42,958 nucleotides of DNA. It comes from Sphingomonas bacterium. GTDB lineage: Bacteria; Pseudomonadota; Alphaproteobacteria; Sphingomonadales; Sphingomonadaceae. Position 1 is the stretch's first letter. Each line of letters begins with the position of its first letter. The stretch spans positions 1-42,958 of the forward strand of contig NZ_JAQGLK010000062.1 of assembly GCF_028292925.1 (NCBI RefSeq), in the 5' to 3' direction. The notes under the pieces are model-generated. The model was not told the origin of the DNA, searched no databases, and saw only the letters and a program-made list of their open reading frames with translations. Below, in pieces: positions 26,462-33,758 of the stretch. The translations under genes were made by a program, and so were the position numbers.

Positions 26462-27261
26462 TCCGCCGCCACCGCGGGGCGCGCTGTCGGCCAGTCGGGC
26501 AAAGCCAGGCCGGAGACCATTTCGCGCAGCTCCTGCCGGGCGGCGATGTGGGCGATCCCGGCATCGCTGCCGATCGCCTTCAGATCGAGCAGGGTCAGCC
26601 CCTTGGGGAACAGTTCGCGGAACACCACGCGCTCGGAAAGGCCGGGGATGACGCGAAAGCCGACGCGCTTGGATAACTCGCCAAGCGCAGAGGCTACCCG
26701 CTTCATGTTGCGCGCCTCGATGTGCTGGAGCCGGTTGCGCAGCACGATCCAGTCCACCGTCCCACCGTCGGTCTTAGCGCGCACCTTGCGGGCGTCCCAC
26801 ACCAGTTCGGCATAAAAGCTCGGCCGGCGGATCTTGTACGTCTCGGCATCGACCTGCCCGATCAGATCGAGATCGATGAAGCTGTCGTTGATCGGGGTGA
26901 CGAGCGTATCGGCGCGCTCCATCGCGGCGCGGGCGTGGGGATCGTCACGGCCCGGCGTGTCGAGCAAGACGATCTCGGCCTCGCCGCGCAACGCGTCGAT
27001 CCGCTCGCCGATAGTCGCTCCCTTGGTGGGATCGAACGTCTCGTGGCTTGGGCTCGGCAGGTCGATGCCGGTGCGCCGGATCGTCGCGGCGCGGTTCTCC
27101 AGATACCGCGCCAGCGTCCGCTGGCGGGTGTCCATATCGATCGTCGCGACGCGCCGCCCAGCCGAGGCGAGCGCCACGGCAACGTGCACGGCGCTGGTCG
27201 ACTTGCCAGACCCGCCCTTTTCGTTTGCGAATACAATTACATGTGCAGGCTGCGCGGCCAT
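26458..27261 (-). CDS. mipZ: MipZ-type ParA ATPase, division-plane positioning
   Basis: In Caulobacter, MipZ binds ParB near the origins and forms a gradient that inhibits FtsZ away from midcell. The 267-residue protein has the deviant Walker A NEKGGSGKST, then ATIDMDTRQRTLARYLENR, which is characteristic of MipZ, and IVLLDTPGRDDPHARAAM. The central FYAELVWDARKVRA and C-terminal GLSERVVFRELFPKGLTLLDL are also family traits. ATG 27261 begins MAAQPAHVIVFANEKGG. The divergent panC start is 85 bases away. It leads the operon mipZ, J-domain gene, phosphohexomutase. Confidence 0.95.
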   Translation of the reverse strand: MAAQPAHVIVFANEKGGSGKSTSAVHVAVALASAGRRVATIDMDTRQRTLARYLENRAATIRRTGIDLPSPSHETFDPTKGATIGERIDALRGEAEIVLLDTPGRDDPHARAAMERADTLVTPINDSFIDLDLIGQVDAETYKIRRPSFYAELVWDARKVRAKTDGGTVDWIVLRNRLQHIEARNMKRVASALGELSKRVGFRVIPGLSERVVFRELFPKGLTLLDLKAIGSDAGIAHIAARQELREMVSGLALPDWPTARPAVAAE

Positions 27262-27346
27262 CGTCGGTATCGTACCCGTCCCTCTTGATTCCCGTAGCCG
27301 CGCCCCGCAAAGAACGCCCCCCGCGCTTATCGGAGGCCCTTGGCTG

Positions 27347-28192
27347 GTGCAAATTGTTCGTACGATCGCTGCCCTTCGGGACGCGCTCGTGATGTTCCGC
27401 GATGCCCGCGATTCGGTCGCCCTGGTGCCGACCATGGGCGCGCTTCATCCCGGCCACCTGGCGCTGGTGGAGGAGGCGCGGCGGCGTGCGCGGCGGGTGG
27501 TGGTATCGATCTTCGTCAACCCAACCCAGTTCGGACCGAACGAGGATCTCGCCGCCTATCCGCGGCGCGAGGCGACCGACGTGAAGCTGCTCGACGATGG
27601 CGGCTGCGATCTGCTGTGGCTGCCCTCCGTGGAGGAAATGTATCCGGCCGGGGCGGCCACCACGATTACCGTCCGGGGCGTGAGCGAGGGGCTGTGCGGC
27701 GCGGCACGGCCCGGACATTTCGACGGGGTGGCGACGGTGGTGGCCAAGCTCTTCAACCAGGTCCGGCCGGATGCCGCCTTGTTCGGCGAAAAGGATTACC
27801 AGCAGCTCGCCGTCATCCGGCAGATGAACCGCGATCTGGATTTCGGCATCGACGTGATCGGCGTCGCCACCCAGCGTGAGGATGACGGCCTCGCCCGGTC
27901 GTCCCGTAACATCTACCTGAGCGATGCCAATCGCGCCGTCGCCCGCGCCCTGCCCCGCGCGCTTGGGGAGGCGGCGCGCGCGATCCAGGCCGGCGGGGAT
28001 GTCGCCGCCATCCTCGATCATGCGCGCAGCCGGATCGTCGCAGGTGGGTTCGACTCGGTCGAGTATGTCGAACTGCGCGATGCCGCGACGCTTGAGCCGA
28101 TGACCGTTCTCGACCGCGACGCACGGATCCTTGCCGCTGCGCGCCTGGGCGGCACGAGGCTGATCGACAATCTGGCGGTGCCAGCCGCGTAA
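27347..28192 (+). CDS. panC: Pantothenate synthetase PanC
   Basis: PanC joins pantoate and beta-alanine with ATP to give pantothenate, the precursor of coenzyme A. The 281-residue protein shows the nucleotidyl-transferase HIGH-like motif VPTMGALHPGHLALV, FVNPTQFGPNEDLAAYPR, LCGAARPGHFDGVATVV, FGEKDYQQL and the KMSKS-like LARSSRNIYLS. I start at GTG 27347, where GGAGG sits about ten bases upstream and the sequence QIVRTIAALRDAL matches other PanC N-termini; the long open frame upstream is the shadow of mipZ. It is complete and unremarkable. No other pantothenate gene is nearby. Confidence 0.96.
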   Translation: MQIVRTIAALRDALVMFRDARDSVALVPTMGALHPGHLALVEEARRRARRVVVSIFVNPTQFGPNEDLAAYPRREATDVKLLDDGGCDLLWLPSVEEMYPAGAATTITVRGVSEGLCGAARPGHFDGVATVVAKLFNQVRPDAALFGEKDYQQLAVIRQMNRDLDFGIDVIGVATQREDDGLARSSRNIYLSDANRAVARALPRALGEAARAIQAGGDVAAILDHARSRIVAGGFDSVEYVELRDAATLEPMTVLDRDARILAAARLGGTRLIDNLAVPAA

Positions 28193-28292
28193 TCTGCCGG
28201 TTATCGGCGCGGCCTTAACCGGTTCTTGACCCCGCCCTCCGGATTGTCCTCCCCGATGCTTCGCCGAAGCGTCGGAATTGAGGGCAAAAACC

Positions 28293-28589
28293 ATGGCGTC
28301 TGTTCAAAAGAACGCAGGCTTGATCGAGAGCCGTATCGCCAGCGCGGCGGGCGGCGATATCACTGCCTGCCTCGATCTTGGCATCGCATTTTCATCGGGC
28401 AGCGACGGCATCGCTGTCGATCTGATCCAGGCCCACAAATGGTTCAATCTCGCGGCCATCGGCGGCAGCACGCGCGGCCAGGAATGCCGCGCCGAGATCG
28501 CCGGCGAGATGACCGCGCGCGACATCGCCGAGGCGCAGCGCCAGGCGCGCACCTGGCTCTGCGGGTCGGGCCGGGCCACCGCGCATTGA
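28293..28589 (+). CDS. Small Sel1-repeat-like protein
   Basis: The 98-residue cytoplasmic protein has no signal peptide. Its middle, ACLDLGIAFSSGSDGIAVDLIQAHKWFNLAAIGGS, reads as a single Sel1-like repeat (alpha-alpha hairpin with the AHKWFNLAA core), followed by a charged helix EIAGEMTARDIAEAQRQART. Sel1 repeats mediate protein-protein contacts. ATG 28293 has GAGGG about eight bases upstream. A TTAA-N7-TTGA sequence at 28215-28229 resembles a CtrA site. Similar short proteins occur across sphingomonads; the partner is unknown. Confidence 0.75.
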   Translation: MASVQKNAGLIESRIASAAGGDITACLDLGIAFSSGSDGIAVDLIQAHKWFNLAAIGGSTRGQECRAEIAGEMTARDIAEAQRQARTWLCGSGRATAH

Positions 28590-28615
28590 TCGCAGGCGGC
28601 GCCCCCGTCCGCAAC

Positions 28616-29758
28616 CTAGCCGCGCTTGAACGGCGCCATTTCGACGAGCGCCTCGATATCCTGCTCGACCGCGGCGCGTTCGGCCGCGAGATACGTGGCC
28701 ACCGCAGCACGAAAGCCGGGATCGGGGATGAAGTGCGCCGACCAGGTCGCCACCGGCACGTAACCGCGCGCGAGCTTGTGCCCACCCTGCGCACCCGCCT
28801 CGACTCGGGCCAGCCCGCGGGCGATCGCCGCGTCGATCGCCTGATAATAACATAGTTCGAAATGGAGGAACGGCACCTCTTCCGTCGCGCCCCAGTAACG
28901 GCCGTACACCGCATCGCTGCCGATCAGGTTGAGCGCGCCGGCGATCGGCTTGCCGTTGCGCAGCGCCAGGATCAGCAGCACCTTGTCCGCCATCCGCTCG
29001 CCCAGGAGCGAGAAGAACTTGCGGCTGAGATAGGGCCGGCCCCACTTCCGGGCGCCGGTATCCTGGTAGAAGCGCCAGAACGCGTCCCAGTGCGACTCGG
29101 TCAGATCGGCACCGCTCAGGTGCTGCACGGTCAGCCCGTGGAGCGCGGAGGCGCGCTCCTTGCGTATCGCCTTGCGCTTGCGCGAGGCCAGCGCGTCGAG
29201 GAAATCGTCGAACCCGGCATAGCCATCGTTCGACCAGTGGAACTGGCGGTCCGATCGAAGCAGCCATCCGGCCCGCTCGAACAAGGCGCGATCGGCATCG
29301 GCGATGAACGTGGCGTGCGCGGAAGACAGGCCATGCTGCAGCACCAGCGCCTCCGCGGCACCGATCAGCCCGGCGGCATAAGCGGGATCGCGCGTCAGCA
29401 ACCGGGGACCGGGCACCGGCGAGAACGGCACCGCAATCTGAAGCTTGGGATAATAATCCCCCCCGGCGCGCTGCCAGGCATCCGCCCAGGCGTGATCGAA
29501 CACATATTCGCCCTGGCTGTGCGTCTTGGCATAAGCGGGCATGACCGCGGCAAGGCGACCGTCCGGTCCGTCGATCGCGATCGGCACCGGCTGCCAGCCG
29601 CGCGCGGGGGTGGCGCTGCCCGATTCCTCCAGCGCGGCGAGGAAGGCGTGGCTGACGAACGGGTTGTCCCCGCCGGCACAGGCGTCCCACTCGGCAGAGT
29701 CGAAACTGCGCACTCCATCCCCGATGCGCGCGGTCAGCGGCGCAGCGGGGTCGATCAT
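28616..29758 (-). CDS. GNAT-superfamily protein, FemAB/DUF482 type
   Basis: The 380-residue protein matches the DUF482 (peptidoglycan recognition/biosynthesis-like, FemAB-fold GNAT) family: NPFVSHAFLAALEESGSA near the start, the FLDALASRKRKAIRKER segment, FYQDTGARKWGRPYLSRKFF, GALNLIGSDAVYGRYWGA, and FELCYYQAIDAAIARGLARVEAGAQGGHKLARGY. The acceptor substrate of the family is not established. It is the last gene of the DUF3572-HAD-RidA-GDPD operon, its ATG overlapping the upstream stop in ATGA (29755-29758). It converges on the Sel1-like gene with a 26-base gap. Confidence 0.88.
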   Translation of the reverse strand: MIDPAAPLTARIGDGVRSFDSAEWDACAGGDNPFVSHAFLAALEESGSATPARGWQPVPIAIDGPDGRLAAVMPAYAKTHSQGEYVFDHAWADAWQRAGGDYYPKLQIAVPFSPVPGPRLLTRDPAYAAGLIGAAEALVLQHGLSSAHATFIADADRALFERAGWLLRSDRQFHWSNDGYAGFDDFLDALASRKRKAIRKERASALHGLTVQHLSGADLTESHWDAFWRFYQDTGARKWGRPYLSRKFFSLLGERMADKVLLILALRNGKPIAGALNLIGSDAVYGRYWGATEEVPFLHFELCYYQAIDAAIARGLARVEAGAQGGHKLARGYVPVATWSAHFIPDPGFRAAVATYLAAERAAVEQDIEALVEMAPFKRG

Positions 29759-30519
29759 GCCGGCTCCTCGTAGATGATCTGGTCGGCCTGGGCGAAGGCG
29801 GTACGCTCGGCCGCGGCATCGCGGACCGTCCATGCCAGCACCGGCACGCCGCGCGCCCGCGTTGCCGCCGCGAAGCGCGACGGCAGGTCGCGCACGTCAT
29901 ACGCCAGGAAGTCGGGCCGCGCCCGCCACAGGGCGATATGGCGCGCCGCACGCCCGCACAGGCCCCGCCGCCCCTCCTCGGTGACGACCAGACCGCGGGT
30001 GATCCGTTCGGCATGCTCGGCAAACCAGCGGCCGACCCGCGGGTTGAGCGACATCACGGCCACCGCGCCGCGATACCCCTCCAGCACACGGCGCACTGCC
30101 AGGCACAGCGGGGCGACCTGTACGCCGGGCGCCTTCAATTCGATCAGGATGGGCACGCGCCCGGCGACCAGCGCCAGCATCTCGCTCAAGCGGAGCAGCG
30201 TCTCGCCATCGTTCTGCAGCCTGATCCCGGCAAGCGCAGCGGCGGTACGTTCGGCAACCGGGCCGGTCTCCCCGGTCAGGCGATCGAGCGTCTCGTCATG
30301 GAAGACGAACGCTTCGCCGTCGCGGCTGGCGCGAACGTCGCATTCGATGCCGTGGCCGGCGGCGATCGCGGCGGCAAAGGCGGCGCGGCTATTTTCAGCG
30401 ACGTCGGGGCCGTGCAGCCCGCGGTGCGCGAACGGACGAACGGTCAGAAAGGCGACCCGCCGAGTCGCGGGCGCCGGGGCGATCAGCCCGTCAAGCAGTG
30501 CGAATGGCGACGATTGCAT
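29755..30519 (-). CDS. Glycerophosphodiester phosphodiesterase
   Basis: The 254-residue protein is a GDPD TIM barrel: FAHRGLHGPDVAENSRAAF contains the catalytic histidine and the ENS motif, IECDVRASRDGEAFVFHDE holds the metal ligands and second histidine, and LIELKAPG the metal-binding glutamate. There is no signal peptide, so it is cytoplasmic, hydrolysing glycerophosphodiesters to glycerol-3-phosphate and alcohol. Its first 29 bases overlap the end of ridA, an unusually long overlap for this operon, yet the N-terminal segment up to PFAHRG seems needed. Confidence 0.92.
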   Translation of the reverse strand: MQSSPFALLDGLIAPAPATRRVAFLTVRPFAHRGLHGPDVAENSRAAFAAAIAAGHGIECDVRASRDGEAFVFHDETLDRLTGETGPVAERTAAALAGIRLQNDGETLLRLSEMLALVAGRVPILIELKAPGVQVAPLCLAVRRVLEGYRGAVAVMSLNPRVGRWFAEHAERITRGLVVTEEGRRGLCGRAARHIALWRARPDFLAYDVRDLPSRFAAATRARGVPVLAWTVRDAAAERTAFAQADQIIYEEPA

Positions 30520-30958
30520 CGACTTCCACCGCCGCGTTCAGCGGCAGGGCGGGCACGCCCACTGCGCTGCGGGCATGGCGCCCGGCCTCGCCGAACACCT
30601 GCACCATCAACTCGGACGCTCCGTTCGCCACCTTGGGCTGATCGGTGAAGGCCGGATCCGAGGCGACGAAGACGCCCAGCCGGACGATCCGCTCGATCCG
30701 GTCGAGATCCCCGCCGAGCGCCGCCTTCAGCTGCGCCAGCAGCATGATGCCGCAGCGCTCCGCCGCGTGCCGGCCCTGCTCCGCATCGACATCCAGGCCG
30801 AGCCGCCCGGTCACGATCGTTCCGTCCTCCCGGAAAGGTAGCTGGCCGGAAACGTAGAGCATCCCGTTCGCCTCGACCACCGGGACATAGGCGGCGATCG
30901 GCGCTGCCGGGGCAGGCAGCGTTATGGCGAGTTCGGCGAGGCGATCGGCAATAGTCAT
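30491..30958 (-). CDS. RidA family protein (YjgF/UK114), enamine/imine deaminase-like
   Basis: RidA proteins speed hydrolysis of reactive enamine and imine intermediates released by PLP enzymes. The 155-residue protein shows YVPVVEANGMLYVSGQLPFR, RCGIMLLAQLKAALGGDLDRIERIVRL and the C-terminal VGVPALPLNAAVEVDAIVAI. The usual catalytic arginine position in the GVPxLPxxxxVE motif is not filled by arginine here (VGVPALPLNAAVE), so this is more like a non-RidA subgroup (Rid4-7 type) with undefined activity. The start overlaps the HAD stop as ATGA (30955-30958). Confidence 0.88.
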   Translation of the reverse strand: MTIADRLAELAITLPAPAAPIAAYVPVVEANGMLYVSGQLPFREDGTIVTGRLGLDVDAEQGRHAAERCGIMLLAQLKAALGGDLDRIERIVRLGVFVASDPAFTDQPKVANGASELMVQVFGEAGRHARSAVGVPALPLNAAVEVDAIVAIRTA

Positions 30959-31614
30959 GCGGAATCCTTTGCGGGCGCCGGGGCGGGCGTCAAGGCCGTC
31001 GGTGCAGGGCCGTCCCGAAAGCGATCCAGCACCCACGTTTTGGCCTCCGCCCAGCCGTCGATCCGGGCGTGCGCGGTCTCGGCGGGGCGCAGCTTCACCT
31101 GCGGCTCGGCAACCATGTGCAGCCGCCACACGCCCGGCGCATGCTCCGCCACCGAATTGTGGTGGATCGGCAGATCGTCCACGAACACCGCTACCGTAGG
31201 CTGGTATTCGCGCAGCAGGCGGCCGACCGGCACCCCCTTGCCACCCTGGTTGCAGACCACGCGATGGCGGATGCCCAGTGCCTCCAGCTGCGCCACGCGC
31301 CCGGCATGGCAGTGCTGGCCGAGGTTGGTCAGCACGACGATGTCGGCCACCTCCGCAATCTCCTCCAGCGCCTCGCGGGCGTGGGGGGCGATCGTCTGGC
31401 GGTGCATCTCGGTCGCGAAGAATGCGTCGAGCAGCGGCCACATCTCGTCCGGTGCGAGCGGCGGGCCGCCGGCGCGGCGCTTCATCGCGTTCGCAAACTC
31501 GCCGTTGGCCGGCCAGAAGTCGATTGCGTGCGCCTCGTCCAGCCAGTCGCGAAAGTGCGACAGCATGTGCAGCAGCACCTCGTCGCAATCGGTGATGAGC
31601 AGCGGGCGGCTCAT
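30955..31614 (-). CDS. HAD-superfamily hydrolase
   Basis: The 219-residue protein is a HAD-like phosphatase: motif I appears as LLITDCDEVLLHM (DxDxV), motif II as VVLTNLGQ (the T), and motif IV as VAVFVDDLPIHHNS (DD). The lysine of motif III may be the one in NQGGKGVPV. Bulky sequence between motifs I and II forms a cap domain. Substrate unknown. The C-terminal 20 residues are alanine/proline-rich. It is coupled on both sides by 4-base overlaps, with DUF3572 upstream and RidA downstream. Confidence 0.85.
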   Translation of the reverse strand: MSRPLLITDCDEVLLHMLSHFRDWLDEAHAIDFWPANGEFANAMKRRAGGPPLAPDEMWPLLDAFFATEMHRQTIAPHAREALEEIAEVADIVVLTNLGQHCHAGRVAQLEALGIRHRVVCNQGGKGVPVGRLLREYQPTVAVFVDDLPIHHNSVAEHAPGVWRLHMVAEPQVKLRPAETAHARIDGWAEAKTWVLDRFRDGPAPTALTPAPAPAKDSA

Positions 31615-31892
31615 GCCTCGAGCGCCTGGTGCGCGCGGACGAGTAGCTCCGGCTTCACCCCCAGCGCATCGGCGCAGGCGACAAGATCGGGCTCGTACGC
31701 TTCGAGGAAGGCGAGTACCGCGCCGAGCACCGCAGGATCGGCGGCGCGCGCGCGCAGATCGTCAGGCGCCAGCCCGGTGACGGCCAGCAGCCGCTCGGCC
31801 CGTGCGGCGTCGCCAAGCGTCCAGGCGAGCGCGGAGAGGCCGAGGGCGATGGCATCGCCGCCGGATTGGCGGTTTGTGTCGGGGGTCTGCAT
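31611..31892 (-). CDS. DUF3572 family protein
   Basis: The 93-residue protein is all-helical in character and matches the alphaproteobacterial DUF3572 family: AIALGLSALAWTLGDAARAERLLAVTGLAPDDLR and AVLAFLEAYEPDLVACADALG. It has no signal or membrane segment; function unknown. It is the first gene of the minus-strand operon, with its stop inside the start of the HAD gene. It is divergent from divK, with 38 bases between starts, an arrangement seen in other alphaproteobacteria. Confidence 0.88.
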   Translation of the reverse strand: MQTPDTNRQSGGDAIALGLSALAWTLGDAARAERLLAVTGLAPDDLRARAADPAVLGAVLAFLEAYEPDLVACADALGVKPELLVRAHQALEA

Positions 31893-31930
31893 CCCCTACA
31901 TCGTCGCAAAGTGGTTCATGGGGCGGTGGC

Positions 31931-32293
31931 GTGGCGAAGAAAGTTCTGGTTGTCGAGGATAACGAGCTCAACCTGAAACTGTTCTGCGATCTGCTGCGCG
32001 CTCACGACTATGAAACCGTGGCGGTGCGCGACGGACGCGAAGCCGTGGAGCGCGCGCGCGAATTCCGGCCCGACCTGATCATCATGGACATCCAGCTGCC
32101 CCACGTCAGCGGGCTGGATCTGATCGGCCAGATCAAGGGTGACGATGCGCTGCGGGCGATCCCGATCATGGCCGTCACCGCCTATGCCGCCAAGGGCGAC
32201 GAGGAACGGATCCGCGACGCCGGCGCCGAGGGGTACGTTTCCAAACCGATCTCGGTCGGCCGGTTCGTTGCCGCGGTCGAGGCGCTGGTCTGA
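31931..32293 (+). CDS. divK: DivK-type single-domain response regulator
   Basis: The 120-residue protein is a stand-alone receiver domain: KVLVVEDNELNLKLF, phospho-acceptor Asp53 in LIIMDIQLPHVSGL, VTAYAAKGDEERI with the conserved Thr/Ala signalling residue, and GYVSKPIS with the invariant lysine. In Caulobacter, DivK is phosphorylated by DivJ/PleC and controls CtrA through DivL and CckA. The orthology call rests on near-complete domain identity with DivK and on rpmG lying downstream in opposite orientation. The start is GTG 31931; no strong Shine-Dalgarno precedes it. No kinase gene is nearby. Confidence 0.92.
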   Translation: MAKKVLVVEDNELNLKLFCDLLRAHDYETVAVRDGREAVERAREFRPDLIIMDIQLPHVSGLDLIGQIKGDDALRAIPIMAVTAYAAKGDEERIRDAGAEGYVSKPISVGRFVAAVEALV

Positions 32294-32303
32294 TCGCAAT
32301 CCG

Positions 32304-32323
32304 CGCCGCCCGGAAGGGCGGCG
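32304..32323. terminator. Hairpin between convergent divK and rpmG
   Basis: CGCCGCCC and GGGCGGCG pair perfectly around a GGAA tetraloop, ten bases after the divK stop and six bases from the rpmG stop. The stable 8-bp GC stem with tetraloop is terminator-like for both strands, though neither side has a full T-run. Confidence 0.6.
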
Positions 32324-32329
32324 GAGGGA

Positions 32330-32497
32330 TTACTTGATCTTGGCTTCCTTGAACTCGACATGCTTGCGCACGACGGGATCATACTTCCGGAAGGTGAACT
32401 TCTCGGTCTGGGTACGCGGATTCTTCTTCGTGACGTAGAAGAAACCAGTGTCAGCGGTGCTGACGAGCCTGATCTTGACGGTGGTCGGCTTTGCCAT
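32330..32497 (-). CDS. rpmG: 50S ribosomal protein L33
   Basis: The complete 55-residue L33 reads [18 protein letters not shown], then [20 protein letters not shown] and the C-terminal [16 protein letters not shown]. It belongs to the cysteine-free (zinc-independent) L33 type, since the CXXC pairs of zinc-binding L33 are absent. The ATG at 32497 is fixed by the conserved N-terminus. A leader of about 70 bases upstream contains a terminator-like hairpin (32531-32558). Confidence 0.97.
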   Translation of the reverse strand: MAKPTTVKIRLVSTADTGFFYVTKKNPRTQTEKFTFRKYDPVVRKHVEFKEAKIK

Positions 32498-32530
32498 GAC
32501 CCGGAAACCCTCTGGAAAAACGAAGACGCT

Positions 32531-32558
32531 AAAAAGAAAAGCGGCGTCGCCGCCGCTT
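32531..32558 (-). terminator. Terminator/attenuator-like hairpin in the rpmG leader
   Basis: On the minus strand AAGCGGCG, loop GCGA, CGCCGCTT is followed at once by TTCTTTTT: an intrinsic terminator in form. It ends 33 bases before the rpmG start and lies downstream of the predicted rpmG promoter, so it would act as an attenuator unless the promoter is elsewhere. Confidence 0.6.
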
Positions 32559-32572
32559 GCCCGTTGGGGCGC

Positions 32573-32601
32573 TCCATGCGGGGGAGTCGGTGGAAAGTCA
32601 A
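32573..32601 (-). promoter_or_regulatory. Predicted rpmG promoter
   Basis: On the minus strand TTGACT (32601-32596) is 17 bases from CATGGA (32578-32573). The -35 is near-consensus and the -10 only partly matching. Transcription would begin about position 32566, just ahead of the leader hairpin. Confidence 0.45.
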
Positions 32602-32708
32602 GCAATCGACGAGTTGAGGGCGGGCAGTGCGCCCGCAGACGCGGTCCCGTCATTAATCCTCGGCTAAGCCAGCGGGATCTAGATTCATCCGGATCGAGGG
32701 AGTGGCAG

Positions 32709-33056
32709 ATGGTTCCGGCACGTAGCGACCGCGGTGACGTTGGCGACGCAAAGTTGGGCGACGTGAAAAGCGAGCTCTGCGCCCGCATCGACCAGCTCGA
32801 GCGCGATTTCCGCCTGCTCTCGCTCGGTGAGCTCGGCCGCCGTGCCGATGCGGTCCGTCACATCGCCTTCGCCAACGGGCTGTCGCCGGTTGCGGGGCTT
32901 GCCTCGGGCCTGTGCGAGGCACTCGCGTCGGGCGGGCGCGGGGCGACGATCCATCCTTATATCGAGGGGATGCGCGATGCCGTATGCTCCGACCGGCAGG
33001 ACGCCGCCACGGCGAACAGCTTTCTTGCGGCAGTGAGCGTCCGGCTGGCCGGCTGA
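32709..33056 (+). CDS. Conserved hypothetical protein (115 aa)
   Basis: I do not recognise a family. The product is a soluble, mostly helical protein: a charged start [19 protein letters not shown], a helix [32 protein letters not shown], then a glycine/alanine-rich middle ([22 protein letters not shown]) and [32 protein letters not shown]. The helical, alanine-rich style resembles small Hpt-like or regulatory partner proteins of sphingomonads, but no phosphorylatable histidine motif is clear. ATG 32709 has GAGGG about eight bases upstream. The next gene (a cation transporter) starts five bases after its stop, so they likely form an operon. A TTAA-N7-CTAA sequence (32653-32667) sits about 40 bases before the start. 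Confidence 0.7.
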   Translation: MVPARSDRGDVGDAKLGDVKSELCARIDQLERDFRLLSLGELGRRADAVRHIAFANGLSPVAGLASGLCEALASGGRGATIHPYIEGMRDAVCSDRQDAATANSFLAAVSVRLAG

Positions 33057-33061
33057 CGCCG

Positions 33062-33628
33062 GTGGACGCGATCGTTCCCGCTTTCCTCGCCGCGTTGCTC
33101 GCGGAGTTCGGCGACAAGACCCAGCTTCTCACGGTCCTTCTTGCCGCCCGCTTCGGCCGCCCCGGCCTCGTGCTCGCCGGCGTCGCGGGGGCAGCGATCG
33201 TCAACAGCCTGATCGCAGCCGTCGGCGGCGCCATGCTGATCGGCGTCATCCCGTTCCGCGCGCTCAACCTGCTGCTGGCCCTGGCGCTGATCTTCGCCGG
33301 CGGCGGCGCCCTGCTGCCGCAGAAACAGCCGCACGTCGGCATCTACGATCGGCTCGGCGTGTTCGGCGCCAGCCTCCTCGCCTTCTTCATCCTCGAACTC
33401 GGCGACAAGACGCAGTTTCTCACGTTCGCCTTTGCTGCCCGTTCCCCCACGCCGCTGCTGGCCGGCGTCGGGGCCGCGGCGGGGATCATCGCCGCCAGCC
33501 TCCCCGCGGTCGCGCTCGGCGCGGCTCTGCCCAACGTGGTGCCGCTACGCCGGATCCGGATCGGCGTCGGACTGCTGCTGCTGATCGTGGGCATCGTCGT
33601 CGCGCTTTCGGCGCTTCGACTCTGGTAG
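33062..33628 (+). CDS. GDT1/TMEM165 (UPF0016) family cation transporter
   Basis: The 188-residue membrane protein has six predicted helices and two copies of the family signature: EFGDKTQLLT (residues 15-24) and ELGDKTQFLT (about 110). The acidic-DKTQ motifs form the ion pathway; characterised relatives move Mn2+ or Ca2+ (bacterial MneA exports Mn2+). The substrate is therefore likely Mn2+ here but not proven. GTG 33062 starts the family-like N-terminus, five bases after the upstream hypothetical gene's stop. Dps, an iron-storage stress protein, follows downstream with its own spacer. Confidence 0.9.
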   Translation: MDAIVPAFLAALLAEFGDKTQLLTVLLAARFGRPGLVLAGVAGAAIVNSLIAAVGGAMLIGVIPFRALNLLLALALIFAGGGALLPQKQPHVGIYDRLGVFGASLLAFFILELGDKTQFLTFAFAARSPTPLLAGVGAAAGIIAASLPAVALGAALPNVVPLRRIRIGVGLLLLIVGIVVALSALRLW

Positions 33629-33758
33629 GGGCCACACGGGGGATCACGCTTTCGATCACGCTGATCGGCGTAATTTCATTCACCCCAAGCATCGACGATG
33701 CCACCAATGCGCAGTCCGGTCGTTGGCGGTGTCGAACCATCCACGCAGGAGAACAAGC

